The translations under genes and the position numbers were made by a program. From Saprospiraceae bacterium (GTDB lineage Bacteria > Bacteroidota > Bacteroidia > Chitinophagales > Saprospiraceae), in assembly GCA_019187225.1 (NCBI GenBank), contig JABAQQ010000004.1:62001-126000 (forward strand): 64,000 nucleotides of DNA, written 5' to 3'. Positions 1-7,581 of this stretch are shown piece by piece. Under the pieces are notes generated by a model that did not search any database, had not been told where the DNA came from, and worked only from the letters and a program-made list of their open reading frames with translations. The stretch's first letter is position 1; each line of letters begins with the position of its first letter.

Positions 1-347
1 CGGTAATAGGTTTGGTAGTCCTTTACCACATCGTCGAGGATAAGCGTAAAAAACAGAAAAAAAACGCCGAAAAAGGTCAGGAAAAACGTCCGCGTCAAAG
101 TGGCCAGGCGCGACAAGCGGTAGATGTCCACGTAATGATCAAAAATGCTGTACAACAGCACCCAGCCTGTGGGAATCAGCAATACGCCGAGGAAAAATTT
201 CGGGTCGTTCAGGATTTGAGGACCGAACGGCACGCTTTCCACACTCGTCTTTCGCCAGATGAAAAACAATGCCCAAGCCAGCATCGCCATGAAAAAATCG
301 GCGACGCCATAAAAGAAGGTATCTCGTTTGCGTTGATGACGAAGCAC
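1..347 (-). CDS. Polyprenyl-phosphate sugar transferase, N-terminal part (cut by window edge)
   Basis: The reverse strand is open from the window edge back to a GTG at 347-345. No ATG lies upstream before an in-frame TAA at 362-360, so GTG is the only reasonable start. The about 115 residues seen begin LRHQRKRDTFFYGVADFF and contain three hydrophobic segments (FFYGVADFFMAMLAWALFF, FLGVLLIPTGWVLLY, TFFLTFFGVFFLFFTLIL). Between the second and third are the basic DHYVDIYRLSRL and RTFF stretches, and after the third comes LDDVVKDYQTYY. This pattern is typical of the membrane N-terminus of Bacteroidota exopolysaccharide polyprenyl glycosylphosphotransferases, which load the first sugar phosphate on undecaprenyl phosphate at the inner membrane. 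The catalytic C-terminal domain lies outside the window, so the family call rests on the N-terminus only. Confidence 0.66.
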   Translation of the reverse strand, partial: MLRHQRKRDTFFYGVADFFMAMLAWALFFIWRKTSVESVPFGPQILNDPKFFLGVLLIPTGWVLLYSIFDHYVDIYRLSRLATLTRTFFLTFFGVFFLFFTLILDDVVKDYQTYY

Positions 348-400
348 GGGATTTACGATTTACAACTTACGACCTGAAAAATGAATCACCTTGCTGGCAC

Positions 401-445
401 TCTCACGCCCTCTCACGTTCTCTCACATCTCTCACACCCTCTCAG
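401..445. repeat. Short tandem repeat with a 10-bp period (word TCTCAC)
   Basis: Four consecutive units begin TCTCACGCCC, TCTCACGTTC, TCTCACATC and TCTCACACCC, followed by a partial TCTCAG. The array sits at and just beyond the stop codon of the lipoprotein gene and upstream of the sugar transferase. The reiterated word resembles the one in the inverted repeat at 33766-33852. I see no coding role. Confidence 0.7.
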
Positions 446-1305
446 AAATGTACCAGCCGGATGTTGTCAATCATGACTTTGCCGGCGGGTTGGGTGTAAT
501 TGCCTTTTTCATCCTTTGGCAATGAGGCCCGGAAAACGAGCCGGTGTTCTTCCTGCAGGGACGCAACCAGAAATTCGGTCAGGTTGATATAGATCTTATT
601 CCAGTCCTCCGTATCGTTGAACAGATAAACCGCCTGTGCGAATTCGGTCGAACTGGGAGTGATACTCAACAGGATGAGCGTAAACGGCATATCATTGTTG
701 TGGTGCAACTCCAGCCAGACTTCCTGTGCAGCCGAGGTTGGAAGCGTCACTTTTTCGGTTGCGATCTCGATCAGTGTATGCGCGGTGTCCACCTCCATAC
801 GAATGGATTTGCCCGCATAAGCGCCTTCCGTGGTCAGCACATAGCTGGTAGTGGTATCGCCGTCCCGGTTGATGAGTTGCAGATCGGAGGCGCCGTCGAA
901 ATCGCCCCGCTCCTCCCAGGGGATAATCGCTGCCGCCTCATACTCCGTCCGGGGTTGGATCACCGTTTCTCCGGGCGGCGACAGGTTGACGGTGGTTTCA
1001 TAACGGGCCAAAAAAGGATAAATATTGGGCGTATAAACGATGCCGTTTTCCTTCACGCCGGGAAATAAGACGATGTCGCTCTCGCCCTCCGCCAGAACCG
1101 GTACGGTGGCCGGTAAAGTATAAGCGCCCAAAAATTCGTTGTTCACGTACAGCCAGCCGTCGGTGATCTTTTGCCAACCGGCCCCACCTTTTTCATCCAC
1201 GATAAAAGGTTCGATCCGAAGGTAGGCCGGGATAGGCTCGGGATCGTCGCATGCTGCCGCACCGAGCAACAGCAGGAAGACAAGGTATTGGATGCGTTTT
1301 TTCAT
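442..1305 (-). CDS. Putative outer-membrane or periplasmic lipoprotein, unknown function
   Basis: This is a 287-residue protein starting at the ATG at 1305. The reading frame is open further upstream, but that part overlaps der and lacks any signal, while MKKRIQYLVFLLLLGAAAC is a clear lipoprotein signal with the modified cysteine at about residue 19, followed by DDPEPIP. The mature protein is rich in beta-type sequence. Near the C-terminus, GKVMIDNIRLVHF resembles the last strand of galactose-binding-like jelly rolls, where a domain describing IDNIRL is common. No enzyme motif is visible. It lies downstream of der on the same strand with about 150 bp between them, and upstream of the sugar transferase. 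I do not recognise the family; a sugar-binding lipoprotein is only a suggestion. Confidence 0.75.
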   Translation of the reverse strand: MKKRIQYLVFLLLLGAAACDDPEPIPAYLRIEPFIVDEKGGAGWQKITDGWLYVNNEFLGAYTLPATVPVLAEGESDIVLFPGVKENGIVYTPNIYPFLARYETTVNLSPPGETVIQPRTEYEAAAIIPWEERGDFDGASDLQLINRDGDTTTSYVLTTEGAYAGKSIRMEVDTAHTLIEIATEKVTLPTSAAQEVWLELHHNNDMPFTLILLSITPSSTEFAQAVYLFNDTEDWNKIYINLTEFLVASLQEEHRLVFRASLPKDEKGNYTQPAGKVMIDNIRLVHF

Positions 1306-1314
1306 GTGTTTATC

Positions 1315-1452
1315 TGTTATTAACGTCATTGGGGGCATTGAGTCATTAACGTCGTTAGGGGCGCATTCGCCGTTTCGGATTATCCACCTGATCTCATTAT
1401 CCATTACAAAATGACGACAATGGCGATAATGTCCCCAATGGCGGTAACGAGG
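1315..1452. repeat. Imperfect long inverted repeat between der and the lipoprotein gene
   Basis: The left part (about 1315-1361) contains reiterated words such as GTCATTGGGGGCATT and GTCATTAACGTCGTTAGG. The right part (about 1408-1452) contains the complements AATGACGACAATGG, AATGTCCCCAATGG and GGTAACGAGG. The two halves can pair as a long imperfect hairpin. The GTCATTA word recurs in the cleaner inverted repeat at 36882-36958. It is probably a transcript-end or processing structure for der; decay makes the boundaries approximate. Confidence 0.5.
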
Positions 1453-1456
1453 ACAA

Positions 1457-2758
1457 TCATTTCGCCCGCATGAAAACTTCCATCGGCACACCCTTGAAAT
1501 TGAAGTGTTTGCGCAACTGGTTTTCCAAAAATTGCTTGTAGGAGTCGCGCACGTAATTCGGGTTGTTGACAAAAAACGCGAACGACGGAAAAGGTGTCGG
1601 CAATTGAGTGACGTATTTGAACTTCGGGTAGCGGCTGTGCACCGACGGCGGTGGAGTGGCTTCTATGACGGCCATCATCACTTCGTTCAGCTCGGAGGTC
1701 TTGATGCGCCGGGTTCTGTTTTCATATACCTCCATGGCAGCCTCTACTGCCTGGAAAATGCGTTGTTTGTCTTTGGCAGAAATAAAGACAATGGGTACGT
1801 CGTCGAACGGAGCGAGTTTATTCTTGATCGCTTTCTCGTAGTCGCGGGCGGTATTGGTATCCTTTTCCAACAGATCCCATTTGTTTACCAGGATGACCAC
1901 GCCTTTGTGCCGTTTTTGTGCCAGGCGCAGGATGTTCATGTCCTGCGCTTCCAGGCCTTGAGTCGCATCCAGCACCAGCAGGCACACGTCGGCTTCTTCC
2001 ACCGCCCGGATCGCCCGCATCACGGAATAAAATTCAAGGTCTTCTTCTACCTTGCTCTTTTTGCGGATTCCCGCCGTGTCGATCAGGATGAATTCTTTGC
2101 CGAACTTGTTGTAAACCGAGTGTATCGGATCGCGCGTAGTGCCCGCGATCGGCGTTACGATGTTGCGTTCTTCGCCGAGCAGGGCATTGGTCAGCGATGA
2201 TTTGCCGACATTGGGGCGACCAACTATGGCGAACTTGGGGAGGTCAGTATCGAGTTCAGGTTCGTTCTCGATGTGTTCCACCACCGCGTCGAGCAGATCG
2301 CCCGTACCACTACCGCTGATGGATGCGACAAAAAAGGTGTTTTCAAAACCCAGGCCCCAGAACTCATTGGCTTCCAGCATGTTGCTGTAATTGTCCACCT
2401 TGTTCACCACAAGGAAAACGGGCTTGTCGCCGCGTCGCAGCGCTTTGGCAATTTCCTCGTCGAGGTCGGTGACGCCCGTTTGAGCGTCCACCATAAAAAT
2501 GATGGCGGCGGATTCTTCGATGGCGATTTTCACCTGGTTGCGGATGGCCGATTCGAACACGTCGTCGGAGCTGTAAACGAACCCTCCCGTATCCACAACG
2601 GTGAAACGTTTACCGTTCCACTCGCAAAAACCGTATTTACGATCGCGCGTCACCCCCGAAAAGTCGTCGGTTATGGCATCGCGCATACCGACCAGACGGT
2701 TGTAAAGGGTGGATTTACCGACATTCGGGCGACCAACGATGGCAACAATGTTTCCCAT
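1457..2758 (-). CDS. der: Ribosome assembly GTPase Der (EngA)
   Basis: This 433-residue protein has the diagnostic tandem GTPase arrangement. The first G domain has GRPNVGKST near residue 9, DTGG and NKVD. The second has GRPNVGKSS, DTAG and NKWD. A KH-like C-terminal domain follows and ends EVFMRAK. Length and order match the family (about 430-490 residues). Der acts in the cytoplasm on maturation of the 50S ribosomal subunit and is essential in many bacteria. The start is the ATG at 2758, giving MGNIVAIVGRPNVGKS, the usual N-terminus. A perfect TAnnTTTG-type -7 box (TACTTTTG, 2792-2799 on this strand) lies about 35 nt upstream, but without a well-spaced -33 element. Confidence 0.97.
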   Translation of the reverse strand: MGNIVAIVGRPNVGKSTLYNRLVGMRDAITDDFSGVTRDRKYGFCEWNGKRFTVVDTGGFVYSSDDVFESAIRNQVKIAIEESAAIIFMVDAQTGVTDLDEEIAKALRRGDKPVFLVVNKVDNYSNMLEANEFWGLGFENTFFVASISGSGTGDLLDAVVEHIENEPELDTDLPKFAIVGRPNVGKSSLTNALLGEERNIVTPIAGTTRDPIHSVYNKFGKEFILIDTAGIRKKSKVEEDLEFYSVMRAIRAVEEADVCLLVLDATQGLEAQDMNILRLAQKRHKGVVILVNKWDLLEKDTNTARDYEKAIKNKLAPFDDVPIVFISAKDKQRIFQAVEAAMEVYENRTRRIKTSELNEVMMAVIEATPPPSVHSRYPKFKYVTQLPTPFPSFAFFVNNPNYVRDSYKQFLENQLRKHFNFKGVPMEVFMRAK

Positions 2759-2856
2759 TAATATTTACATTTGCCCTTAACAAAGGCGCGGCAAAAGTAG
2801 TTATTTTACAAACAAACCTTTCTCCTTGTCAAATACCCCTGCTGAAGAACCGCAGT

Positions 2857-2886
2857 TTTGCTCTGATAATCAGTGTGCTGCCTTTG
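2857..2886 (+). promoter_or_regulatory. Candidate Bacteroidota promoter for the MBL-fold gene
   Basis: TTTG at 2857-2860 is followed after 18 nt by TGCCTTTG at 2879-2886, one mismatch from the TAnnTTTG consensus. Transcription would begin near 2893, about 64 nt before the ATG at 2957. It is supported by sequence pattern only. Confidence 0.38.
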
Positions 2887-2956
2887 CCGGAAATTTTCCG
2901 TTCCCAAAACCGGATTGCTTTCAAATGACCAAACATTCACCCAACTCGAAGCCGCT

Positions 2957-3871
2957 ATGAACAAAATCATCTACCGGGATCCCAGTATCACCATTTTTCA
3001 AAGCGCGTTATTTCAAACCAATTCGACTGTCGTGCGAACGGAAGACTCCATTCTTGTGGTAGATCCGGCCTGGCTCCCCGAGGAGGTGGCCAATATAAAG
3101 CGGGAAGTGGACGATATGCGCGGAGACCGGCCTGTTTTCCTGGTCTTTACGCATTCCGATTACGACCACATCATCGGTTACAAGGCATTTCAGGCCGACA
3201 AAGTTTTTATGTCGAAAGCCATGGCCGACAATCCGCGCAAGGAGGAGGCCGTGGAACAGGCACTCGATTTTGACGAGAAATATTACATCGAACGCTCTTA
3301 TCCCATTGAATATCCGCAAGGCGATTTTTTTGTATACCGCGATGGTGTGCAATACCGCCAGGGGCAAACCAAAATGACGTTTTATCTCACACCCGGCCAT
3401 ACAGCCGACAGCATGATGATCATTGTATGGCAATTAGGTCTTTGTATCGCGGGCGATTATCTTTCCAACATCGAATTTCCTTTCATTTATCACAGCAGCG
3501 TAGATTATGTAAAAACGCTGGAAAAACTCCCGCGTATCCACGACCGCAACTGGTTCACCCGCCTGGTGCCGGGTCATGGCGACCCTGCCCTGAGTATCAA
3601 CGATTGGTTGCACCGCCGCACCGAAAGCCTCGCTTATATTTATGCGGTACGCGAAAGCATTGCCACAGGTGTGCCTTTTGACGATGCTTCGCTGTGGAAT
3701 CGCTACCGCTTCCCGCGCCTGCAGCAAAAATATCACGCCGACAATGTGGCGCTGATGACCCGCGAATACGAACAGGGACTCTGGACCTGGGATCCGGAGT
3801 TTTCGCTGGAGATGCTGCAAGACAGTCCTATCGAAGCGAATCAGAACATTGCGGATGAAGAGGGCGGCTAA
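2957..3871 (+). CDS. MBL-fold metallo-hydrolase
   Basis: This 304-residue protein has the metallo-beta-lactamase-fold metal-binding series: HSDYDH, then TPGHTADS, then AGDYLSN, then VPGHGDP. These correspond to the HxxxDH, GHT, GD and terminal GHG motifs that hold two metal ions. It is cytoplasmic, with no signal peptide. The frame continues upstream, but the ATG at 2957 (MNKIIYRDPSITIF) gives the normal N-terminal beta strand of the fold, so I prefer it to an earlier start at 2873. Substrate cannot be told; the family includes glyoxalase II, lactonases and phosphodiesterases. The next gene, an ACMSD-type enzyme, is on the same strand 147 nt downstream but need not be functionally linked. Confidence 0.85.
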   Translation: MNKIIYRDPSITIFQSALFQTNSTVVRTEDSILVVDPAWLPEEVANIKREVDDMRGDRPVFLVFTHSDYDHIIGYKAFQADKVFMSKAMADNPRKEEAVEQALDFDEKYYIERSYPIEYPQGDFFVYRDGVQYRQGQTKMTFYLTPGHTADSMMIIVWQLGLCIAGDYLSNIEFPFIYHSSVDYVKTLEKLPRIHDRNWFTRLVPGHGDPALSINDWLHRRTESLAYIYAVRESIATGVPFDDASLWNRYRFPRLQQKYHADNVALMTREYEQGLWTWDPEFSLEMLQDSPIEANQNIADEEGG

Positions 3872-4018
3872 GATCGCACCGTAAACAACAGGTGATACGT
3901 CGTATTTGAATGGAAGCAGGAGCAAAAAAAACGCGGTGTCGCAAAATTATCCCACAGCATCCGGATGCTTTTTCCCCTTGCATCTTTTTTCAACCTTTGC
4001 TGTGTTAAATCTGCAGCC

Positions 4019-5014
4019 ATGCAAAAAATAGACATGCACACCCACCTCCTGCCGGAACGGATGCCCGACTTCGCGGAGAAGTTCGGTTACGGGGATTTTA
4101 TCCACCTTGTTCACCACAAACCCGGTTTTGCCCGGATGATGAAAGGCGGGGTGTTTTTCCGGGAGATCAGCAGCAATTGCTGGGACCCGGAAGTCCGCAT
4201 CGGCGAATACCTGCACTTCAAAACGCCGGTACAGGTGGTCTGTACAGTGCCCGTGATGTTCAGTTACTGGGCCAAACCTGCCGATTGCCTCGCGCTTTCC
4301 ATGTTCCTCAACGATCATTTGGGCGGCATCGTGGAGGATTTTCCTGAACATTACATCGCGCTCGGTACGATCCCCATGCAGGATACCGATCTGGCGATCA
4401 AAGAATTGGAACGGCTGAAACAGCTCGGATTTCCAGGCATCCAGATCGGCTCCAATGTCAACCGGCACAATTTGAGCGAACCGCAGTTCTTTCCCATTTA
4501 CGAAGCCTGCGAACAGCTCGACCTGGCGGTTTTCGTGCATCCCTGGGAAATGATGGGAGAGGCGGACATGCGCAAATACTGGCTGCCCTGGCTCGTCGGT
4601 ATGCCCGCCGAAACGAGCCGCGCCATCTGTTCGCTGATCTTTGGCGGAGTCATGGAGCGTTTTCCAAAACTGCGTTTCTGCTTCGCGCACGCCGGCGGTT
4701 CGTTCATCCCTACCATTGGTCGCATTCAGCATGGCTATGATTGCCGTCCCGACCTGGTCGCAGTGGACAATCCAGTGCCACCACGCCATTATTTAGGAAA
4801 ATTCTGGGTGGACTCCGCAACCCACGACCCCCAACTGCTGCGTTATATTCTGGAAGTGATGGGCGACGAGCGGGTCTGCCTCGGCACGGACTATCCCTTT
4901 CCGCTGGGCGACTTGGAGATCGGCAGCTTTATCGAACAGATGGATCTGCCGAAAGTGACACTGGACCGGATATTTTATAAAAATACGCTGGAATGGCTGT
5001 ATGGGACTTCCTGA
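4019..5014 (+). CDS. ACMSD: 2-amino-3-carboxymuconate-6-semialdehyde decarboxylase (ACMSD-type amidohydrolase)
   Basis: This 331-residue protein follows the ACMSD family closely along its whole length. It has the MHTH metal pair (H7, H9), FGYGDFIHLVHH, NCWDPEVRI, VPVMFSYWAKP, FPGIQIGSNVN, FVHPWEM, YWLPWLVGMPAETSRAIC, FAHAGGSF and LGTDYPFPLG, the last carrying the catalytic-site aspartate. ACMSD decarboxylates aminocarboxymuconate semialdehyde in the kynurenine route of tryptophan breakdown and so diverts it from quinolinate and NAD synthesis. The ATG at 4019 gives MQKIDMHTH, the standard N-terminus; an upstream extension is rejected. It ends 14 bp from the convergent methyltransferase gene. 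No other kynurenine-pathway gene is in the window. Confidence 0.92.
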   Translation: MQKIDMHTHLLPERMPDFAEKFGYGDFIHLVHHKPGFARMMKGGVFFREISSNCWDPEVRIGEYLHFKTPVQVVCTVPVMFSYWAKPADCLALSMFLNDHLGGIVEDFPEHYIALGTIPMQDTDLAIKELERLKQLGFPGIQIGSNVNRHNLSEPQFFPIYEACEQLDLAVFVHPWEMMGEADMRKYWLPWLVGMPAETSRAICSLIFGGVMERFPKLRFCFAHAGGSFIPTIGRIQHGYDCRPDLVAVDNPVPPRHYLGKFWVDSATHDPQLLRYILEVMGDERVCLGTDYPFPLGDLEIGSFIEQMDLPKVTLDRIFYKNTLEWLYGTS

Positions 5015-5028
5015 TGTATCTCACTCCT

Positions 5029-5799
5029 TCACGGTTCGGCTTTAAGCCGGTATGTCCCGCTCTCCAACCTTTTTTTTGCAAACTCAAAATACTCCGGTAC
5101 CACCTCAAATCCCATATATCGCCTCCCTTCCAGACGGCTTACCACCGCCACCTGCCCGGAGCCGAGAAAAGGATCGAGCACCAGGTCGCCCGGTTCGCTG
5201 CTGTAGGCTAATATCTTGCGAATGAGTTCAGCCGGCAGTTTGGTAGGGGTTTTCACATCGCCCGTCCAATATTCGCGCGGAATGTTCCACACGTCTTCTT
5301 TGTCTTTATAATGGGCGCTGCCGCCGTTGGGGTGGCGTTCGTCTTTGTCGAAGCGCGCGTAGGGAAAAAATTTGCGCTGTTTTTCGTCGAGGCTGCAAAA
5401 AAGTATGTGGTAGTGCGAAGTGACGTATTTGCGCTTGGTGACAAGACCGAACTGGTATTTCCAAATGAGGTGGTTGACGAGGGTAAAATCCAGTTCGTCG
5501 AGCACGATGAGCAGGTCTTTCAGGTAATTCCAGCCGGAAAAAATGTAGAGGCTGCCGGAAGGTTTTAACACTCGTTTTACCTGGTCAAGCCATTGGCGCG
5601 TAAAATCTAAGTACTCAGCTCCTTTGACCTCGTTGTAACCTTCCAGAACGCGACTGCCCTTTCGGTTGTAGTTCGCTTTTTTTGCCTGAAATTCGATTCC
5701 GAACGGCGGATCGGTGACGACGAGGTCCACCGACCGGTCTGGAAGGCGGGCAGCCATGCCGGCGATGCAATCCTCGTTGAAAATCTGGTTGTACTTCAT
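5029..5799 (-). CDS. DNA adenine methyltransferase, beta class, without partner restriction enzyme
   Basis: This 256-residue protein starts NQIFNEDCIAGM, and has catalytic motif IV as TDPPF (about residues 29-33) and S-adenosylmethionine motif I near the C-terminus as LDPFLGSGQVAVV. Catalytic motif before SAM motif is the beta-class order, and DPPF is usual for N6-adenine enzymes (N4-cytosine enzymes usually have SPPY). The region between holds the target-recognition part with WNIPREYW and KTPTKLPAELI, which is common in this group. No restriction nuclease or specificity gene is adjacent, so it may be a solitary methylase, possibly with a regulatory or mismatch role, or a relic. The recognition sequence is not predictable here. 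Confidence 0.9.
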   Translation of the reverse strand: MKYNQIFNEDCIAGMAARLPDRSVDLVVTDPPFGIEFQAKKANYNRKGSRVLEGYNEVKGAEYLDFTRQWLDQVKRVLKPSGSLYIFSGWNYLKDLLIVLDELDFTLVNHLIWKYQFGLVTKRKYVTSHYHILFCSLDEKQRKFFPYARFDKDERHPNGGSAHYKDKEDVWNIPREYWTGDVKTPTKLPAELIRKILAYSSEPGDLVLDPFLGSGQVAVVSRLEGRRYMGFEVVPEYFEFAKKRLESGTYRLKAEP

Positions 5800-5874
5800 T
5801 GAGGTTGCAAGATTACAAGGTTTCAGGGTTTCACGGTTGCAGCGAGACAGTAAAAAGGAAGAATTACCGGGAAT

Positions 5875-5910
5875 AAAAGCGGGCGACCCCCGAAGTCCGG
5901 AAGCCGCCCG
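5875..5910 (-). terminator. Rho-independent terminator of the small secreted protein gene
   Basis: On the reverse strand, CGGGCG at 5910-5905 pairs with CGCCCG at 5885-5880, with further partial pairing inside, and is followed by CTTTTATT. It lies just downstream of the stop codon of the gene at 5938-6258. Confidence 0.65.
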
Positions 5911-5937
5911 TTTGTGTTTAATTGTTTGTCAGATGAT

Positions 5938-6258
5938 TTATCGGTTGAAATCGGTCATTTTTTTGTTGCCGACCATAACGGAATACCTGCCCTCGGGCAG
6001 CGACTCGATGCGCAGCGACCAGTCGGTCATTTTGGAGGAAAAGTATTTTTCCATAACGACTTTGCCTTTTTCATCGAGCACCTGAACGCTGAGGCATTTG
6101 ACCGAGATCTCGTCGGCCACCAGCCAGATGCGTTTTTGACTGACGACTACTTTAATATCCGGGTCGTTGTGAAATATGGTCGAATTGGCGGTCGCAAAGG
6201 TTTGGCTAAGGCCGAGGAAAAGGCTGAAGAGCGCAACCAACAATAATTTCGTTTTCAT
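5938..6258 (-). CDS. Small secreted protein of unknown function (DUF3244-like)
   Basis: This 106-residue protein has a clear signal peptide, MKTKLLLVALFSLFLGLSQTFA. The remaining 84 or so residues have alternating beta-type sequence (VQVLDEKGKVVMEKYFSS, then SLRIESLPEGRYSVMV). This resembles the Ig-like fold of small Bacteroidota periplasmic proteins and of T9SS tail domains. The motif LPEGRYSVMVGNKKMTDF resembles the end of a sorting domain, but the protein is too short to be cargo plus tail. It is a single gene with its own terminator downstream. The likely location is the periplasm or outside the cell; function unknown. Confidence 0.72.
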   Translation of the reverse strand: MKTKLLLVALFSLFLGLSQTFATANSTIFHNDPDIKVVVSQKRIWLVADEISVKCLSVQVLDEKGKVVMEKYFSSKMTDWSLRIESLPEGRYSVMVGNKKMTDFNR

Positions 6259-6408
6259 AGCAGAAAGTAAGATCGTGAAGAAAGATTATTTTGTCAGAAT
6301 AGACAAGTTCCATTCCAAAAAGGTTGCAACGGGTTAGAATTAACCGATTGACAACAGAAATCTGCCGACGAAATTGCGTTTTCCTCCTGTAATCCCTCCG
6401 CGGTATTG

Positions 6409-7461
6409 TCATGGATGGGCCGCGTTATTTTTCCAATCTTTCACAGACAACGGCGTAGCGAGATCAAATTGAACGGTTTGAATCGGGAAAGGGATGTTGA
6501 TACCTTCCTTTTTATAGCGGGTATGAAGGGCTTTGATAAAATCATGCCGCATCAGGAATTGTTCTGAAAATTCTTTGGCCCGCAGCACGACCCGGAAGTT
6601 GATGCTCGAATCGGCGAATTCATTGAACCGAACGACGGGTTCGAATCCTGGCGCCGCACCGGGATGCGAAGCCTGTATCGTCCCGGCGACCTCCAGGGTG
6701 ACGCGTTCCACATATTCAAGATCGCTGTCGTAGCTGACTCCTACCGGGATGGCTACCGCAATTTCGGGATCGGGCACCCACGTATTGGTGATGGTCGAAT
6801 CGGCGAGCTTGGCATTGGGCAAAATGATCGTTTGATTGCTCAGTGCCCTGATGGTGGTGCTGCGCCAGTTGATGTCGGTGACATAGCCTTCAAGCCCTTC
6901 TTCCAGCCGTATAAAATGGCCGATCCTTATTTTACGGGATGCGATGATCTGTATCCCGGAAAAAAGATTGCTCAGCGTTCCTTGCAATGCCAATGCAACA
7001 GCCAGACCGCCCACACCGAGCGCTGTAAGCATTGGCGCCACAGATATGCCCTGCGTTTGCAACAGCACCATGAAACCGATCATAAATATCAGAGCCTTTG
7101 CCACATTCTGAAGTAAGGTAGCTGTGGGTAACAGGCCGTTGCCATCCGACATTTTTTTGTTGATCAACCGGCCCGTAAGCCGCGCCAGATAAATAGTAAT
7201 GGCAAGAATAAAAACAGATTGCCAAAGAGATAAAATGATATTTCGCCAGGATTCCGGCAATTGAAAATAGCGCAATAATATGTGCACGCCCATCCACGCT
7301 CCCGCAAAAACACCCAATCCTCTTAACGCGCCGAAGATGTAATTATCTTTTAGCCACCGGCGCAAAGCAATGCGCTCCAGCAACCATCCGATGAAAACAC
7401 TGCCCGCGAGCGTTGCCAATGACAATAAAAAGGCGTACATGAATTCAGTTGATATTTCCAT
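6409..7461 (-). CDS. MscS-family small-conductance mechanosensitive channel
   Basis: This 350-residue inner-membrane protein has four hydrophobic segments in the first 160 residues. The last forms the glycine/alanine-rich pore helix, LTALGVGGLAVALALQG, followed by LSNLFSGIQIIASRKIRIG. The beta domain then has VTDINWRSTTIRALSNQTIILPN, and the C-terminal domain ends with GINIPFPIQTVQF; these are standard MscS signatures. The channel opens under membrane tension to release osmolytes during downshock. It is monocistronic, divergent from the secreted hydrolase gene at 7582. It is a short MscS, without the long N-terminal sensor of MscK-type members. Confidence 0.95.
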   Translation of the reverse strand: MEISTEFMYAFLLSLATLAGSVFIGWLLERIALRRWLKDNYIFGALRGLGVFAGAWMGVHILLRYFQLPESWRNIILSLWQSVFILAITIYLARLTGRLINKKMSDGNGLLPTATLLQNVAKALIFMIGFMVLLQTQGISVAPMLTALGVGGLAVALALQGTLSNLFSGIQIIASRKIRIGHFIRLEEGLEGYVTDINWRSTTIRALSNQTIILPNAKLADSTITNTWVPDPEIAVAIPVGVSYDSDLEYVERVTLEVAGTIQASHPGAAPGFEPVVRFNEFADSSINFRVVLRAKEFSEQFLMRHDFIKALHTRYKKEGINIPFPIQTVQFDLATPLSVKDWKNNAAHP

Positions 7462-7581
7462 AATTTTAAGCGTTTATCAGCCCCAAAAGGCCGGTTTATT
7501 AAATATTTGGGATCAATCCATCATTTGCTAACGAAAATGCCGAAGCCAGGTTTATATTTTTTGTGATTTTGCGCGGTAAAA

